From: Channallabes apus
Lineage: Eukaryota; Chordata; Actinopteri; Siluriformes; Clariidae
Assembly (NCBI GenBank): GCA_030522415.1
Contig: CM060104.1
Span: 21,934,325 to 21,998,324, forward strand
Direction of reading: 5' to 3'
Length of the DNA stretch: 64,000 nucleotides
This document shows, in pieces, positions 12,505 to 64,000 of this stretch. Made by a program: the position numbers and the translations under genes. The notes beneath the pieces were generated by a model. That model made no database searches. It saw only the letters and a program-made list of their open reading frames with translations, and was not told the origin of the DNA. Positions within the stretch are counted from its first letter, which is position 1; each line of letters begins with the position of its first letter.

Positions 12505-13424
12505 CCGTTGTCATATTATAGTTTTTATTGGTTACAAAAAACAAAGTAAAAATAAGTTACGTTTCTGCTTCAAAAGTTTGGTAGTGAGCCAATTCTCTGG
12601 CACCTGTTCCACACACAGAGTTTAATTCATTCTGAGAGGACAGTAGACCACAGGCCTAACTATTCAACACTCTTCCACAGTGAATAGGCCCATAAGACAA
12701 GCACAGACACAGAAAGAGACAGAAAATGACTTTCAGTCTGAGCTCTGGTATTTAAAAAAAAAAAAAGTTAAAGAGCCTTAACTGAATCCTCACAGACTGC
12801 ATAACATTATCCTTACATGACCAAATCCACAGGAAATTCACACCGACGGGTGAATGTACAATCACGCTCCAGACATTGTGTTATGAGCATCAACGGCAAC
12901 ATAAGATCTGGTTCAGTATGTTTTTCTTTTCTTTTTTTTTAAATTGTCTGATACTGCCATGGATTCATCTTCCCATAAATAAATGACAATAAGTTGACAG
13001 GAACGTTGAAAGCATGGACGATCAAACATGGAAGCACTGAAGTTCCATCTCCATTTTTATTATAAAAACAATTACATAAACTGTACAAATTCAATGATTT
13101 TCCCCCAAATGGACATCTAATACAAATCCACTGCATTGTTTGGGAGCTTTTTGCAATTTTAAATGACTGCATGCACTTTCCCACCCAAAAAACAAAAAAA
13201 GGAATTAAAGGTCTGTGGACACAGTATGGGCTTACTGCCCCTCCCCCTATACCACCCACCCCAATCAGGCACTTTCCAAATACCATTCAATTACTGCTAT
13301 CCTGCTGGACACTCTTATTACTAGTGTGTGTGTGTTTGTGGATGTGTGCAAGTTTATCCTCCTCCTGTGTTGTGGTCTGAGCTCCATTCCTCTCAGTCAC
13401 ACAGCGAGAGAAGCGCTGCATGCC
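12505..13424 (-). other. col14a1: col14a1 3' UTR
   Basis: About 0.9 kb from the stop codon to the first well-placed poly(A) signal at 12524-12529. No long reading frame continues on this strand. Open frames seen on the plus strand here (13171-13942) overlap the terminal exon and UTR and show no family features. The end is approximate. Confidence 0.6.
12524..12529 (-). terminator. Poly(A) signal AATAAA for col14a1
   Basis: AATAAA on the minus strand, in the context accaataaaaac, about 0.9 kb after the stop codon. Another AATAAA, in an A/T-rich stretch near 13056-13061, could give a shorter UTR. Confidence 0.55.
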
Positions 13425-62494
<49,070 letters not shown>

Positions 62495-64000
62495 CTGCAA
62501 GTGAAAAGTGAAATAAGATGAGTGGAGAAGACTTAAACTCAAGCGTGTTGTTTCACTGACAAAATACTTTGAGCTCAGCTCTAATCAAATTGCAATGAAA
62601 CCAAATCTGCTAATCAGAATTAGCCGCAGCAGGTGATGACATCCTGCAGGACAGCACATGAAACAGGATGCACCTGCATTTTTGCCTTTACTACAAAGCA
62701 AAATGAGTCTGATGAAGTTATGGTCACTATTTGTCAGCCCCTGACATTGCTATCCTACAGAATGAGAAACAATGTGAATAAATTGGATATGAGAAAATTA
62801 TGTATGGTCACAGGCAAGACATGGAATGACAGAAGGCAGGTGGTCTAATAGCTGCTATTCATCACCTTCGAAGCTGTTATTATTTTTCAATGCCTTACTG
62901 CAGTCAGAGAAAATGAAAAATCCAACAGGTTCATATATATATAGATGGGTCAGTGAGGTCAAGGAAAAGTGAATTATATTAAAGCTTCTAATCCTTCTTA
63001 GTACACATAAGCAAATCATATGCTCCCTTTCTCTCCATCTGTATAGCCAACGTTCTCTCGTCTCTCCTCGTATCATGTGCTACTAATATTGCTGTCAAAG
63101 ACTTTGTACTTTCAGCTTCATTTGCCTCTGCTGGTGCTGACTAATCAAACCAAAATATAATTTATAAGATAATGTAATCTTGGATGCTAAAAAAAAAAAA
63201 AAATCGCAGAACTTTTTTAAAAGCTTATCCGCAGCTTTTGTCTCTAAACTCTGGCCCACATTAAAATTTATGGAGCTCTATGAGGACACTCTCTCTTTCA
63301 GGCTTTTCTGCATTTCTCCACATGACACTGATAATCATGCAACCCAGAATAATCATAATGCGCTAACAAGGCTGATCAAATATGCTTTCAATCAGACTTG
63401 TTAGCTGTGTTCTGAGCTTCTCAAACAATAGCATGTGACGTTTTATTATTTAAAGCTCTCCAAAGAGTTTGAAGAGACTCACAGGTTGATTTTCGCATTG
63501 ATTCAGGATGCTTGCTTTATGCAGTTGTTACAGCAAATTGCACTTCTTATTCTAGGCACATTTCTGGAAGTAGCAGGAACTCCCTGTCCTTTCCCCAGTA
63601 TGTACAAAGCCCTCAACTCAACATTTTATGTCATGTGGATGAAACAAGCAAGGTCTAGCCCAATAAAGTAAAGTTGTTTATTGTACATAATGACTTTTAC
63701 ATTATACTGAAGTGCTGATGTGCATACATACAGTATAGTACGACTATTATTGAATGTATGCCTTAAACATTAGACCCCTACAGAGCACCTCAACCAAGAG
63801 TATCTGCTGAGGGCATTTTGAATTTCGAACAATTCATCCATATCATGACACACAATGCAGCTAGAAGCTGGATCTGGTTTCAGTAGGGCCCCTCTGCTGC
63901 GAGTCCTGAATCACAAATGAAATGGTGGATTTACAAGACTTTTCCAGACGAGGGATGGAAAAAAAAAAACCCAAAATGCATTAAATGAAAGAGGTGCTGT
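62495..64000. other. col14a1 intron, upstream exon not found
   Basis: No minus-strand segment with a phase-1 donor and FN3 features was seen. An A-rich run lies at 63189-63202. The next upstream exon is probably beyond the right edge. Confidence 0.4.

Noticed and set aside
62495..64000. Search for the first half of the FN3 repeat
   Set aside because: No segment had the FN3 Pro/Trp pattern with a phase-matched donor, so no exon was called.

Overview
The window is animal nuclear DNA, almost certainly from a teleost fish and plausibly a catfish (Siluriformes). The evidence is a vertebrate FACIT collagen gene split into many short exons, dense Tc1-type transposons with TA target duplications, hAT-type elements with 8-bp duplications, tRNA-derived SINEs and an L2-type LINE. 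One SINE (8745-8968) has the tail I associate with catfish SINEs; that placement is from memory and was not searched.

Genes. (1) The minus strand from 62494 to 13425 carries the 3' part of the collagen XIV alpha-1 gene (col14a1). I placed 25 coding exons whose splice phases agree at every junction. They encode half of the last fibronectin type III repeat, a Pro/Thr-rich hinge, the second von Willebrand factor A domain, the TSPN/laminin-G-like domain, the COL2 triple helix, the NC2 break, the COL1 triple helix and the NC1 tail. The 5' part lies beyond the right edge. A second, short alternative terminal exon lies at 14069-14103. The 3' UTR runs to about 12.5 kb. (2) At 11801-11825 on the plus strand is the likely last coding exon of mrpl13 (mitochondrial ribosomal protein L13). 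The two genes converge tail to tail with about 0.6 kb between their poly(A) signals, the same order as the vertebrate COL14A1-MRPL13 neighbourhood.

Layout. 1-11.8 kb: mrpl13 intron or flank, full of decayed transposons, a 1.47-kb hAT element with a nested Tc1 deletion derivative, and a perfect 293-bp tandem duplication. 11.8-14.1 kb: the two convergent 3' ends. 14.1-24.6 kb: COL1/NC2 exons with a near-complete Tc1 copy (15083-16702), a second Tc1 (19620-20996) and nested elements. 24.6-42 kb: COL2 exons of 36-96 bp, with an almost intact Tc1 (32961-34536). 42-51 kb: TSPN and vWA exons, with an hAT MITE holding a G-rich minisatellite. 51-60.2 kb: a 9.2-kb intron with an L2 LINE and a SINE inside a palindromic element, and mariner and Tc1 remnants. 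60.2-62.5 kb: first vWA exons, hinge and FN3.

The most interesting observations are the probable GC-AG splice site in the vWA region, the alternative NC1 exon, the acidic/Tyr-Pro-rich NC1 tail, transposons lying within tens of bases of constitutive exons, and several clear nested or paired transposon histories. I saw no bacterial-type system, CRISPR array, viral gene or toxin gene.
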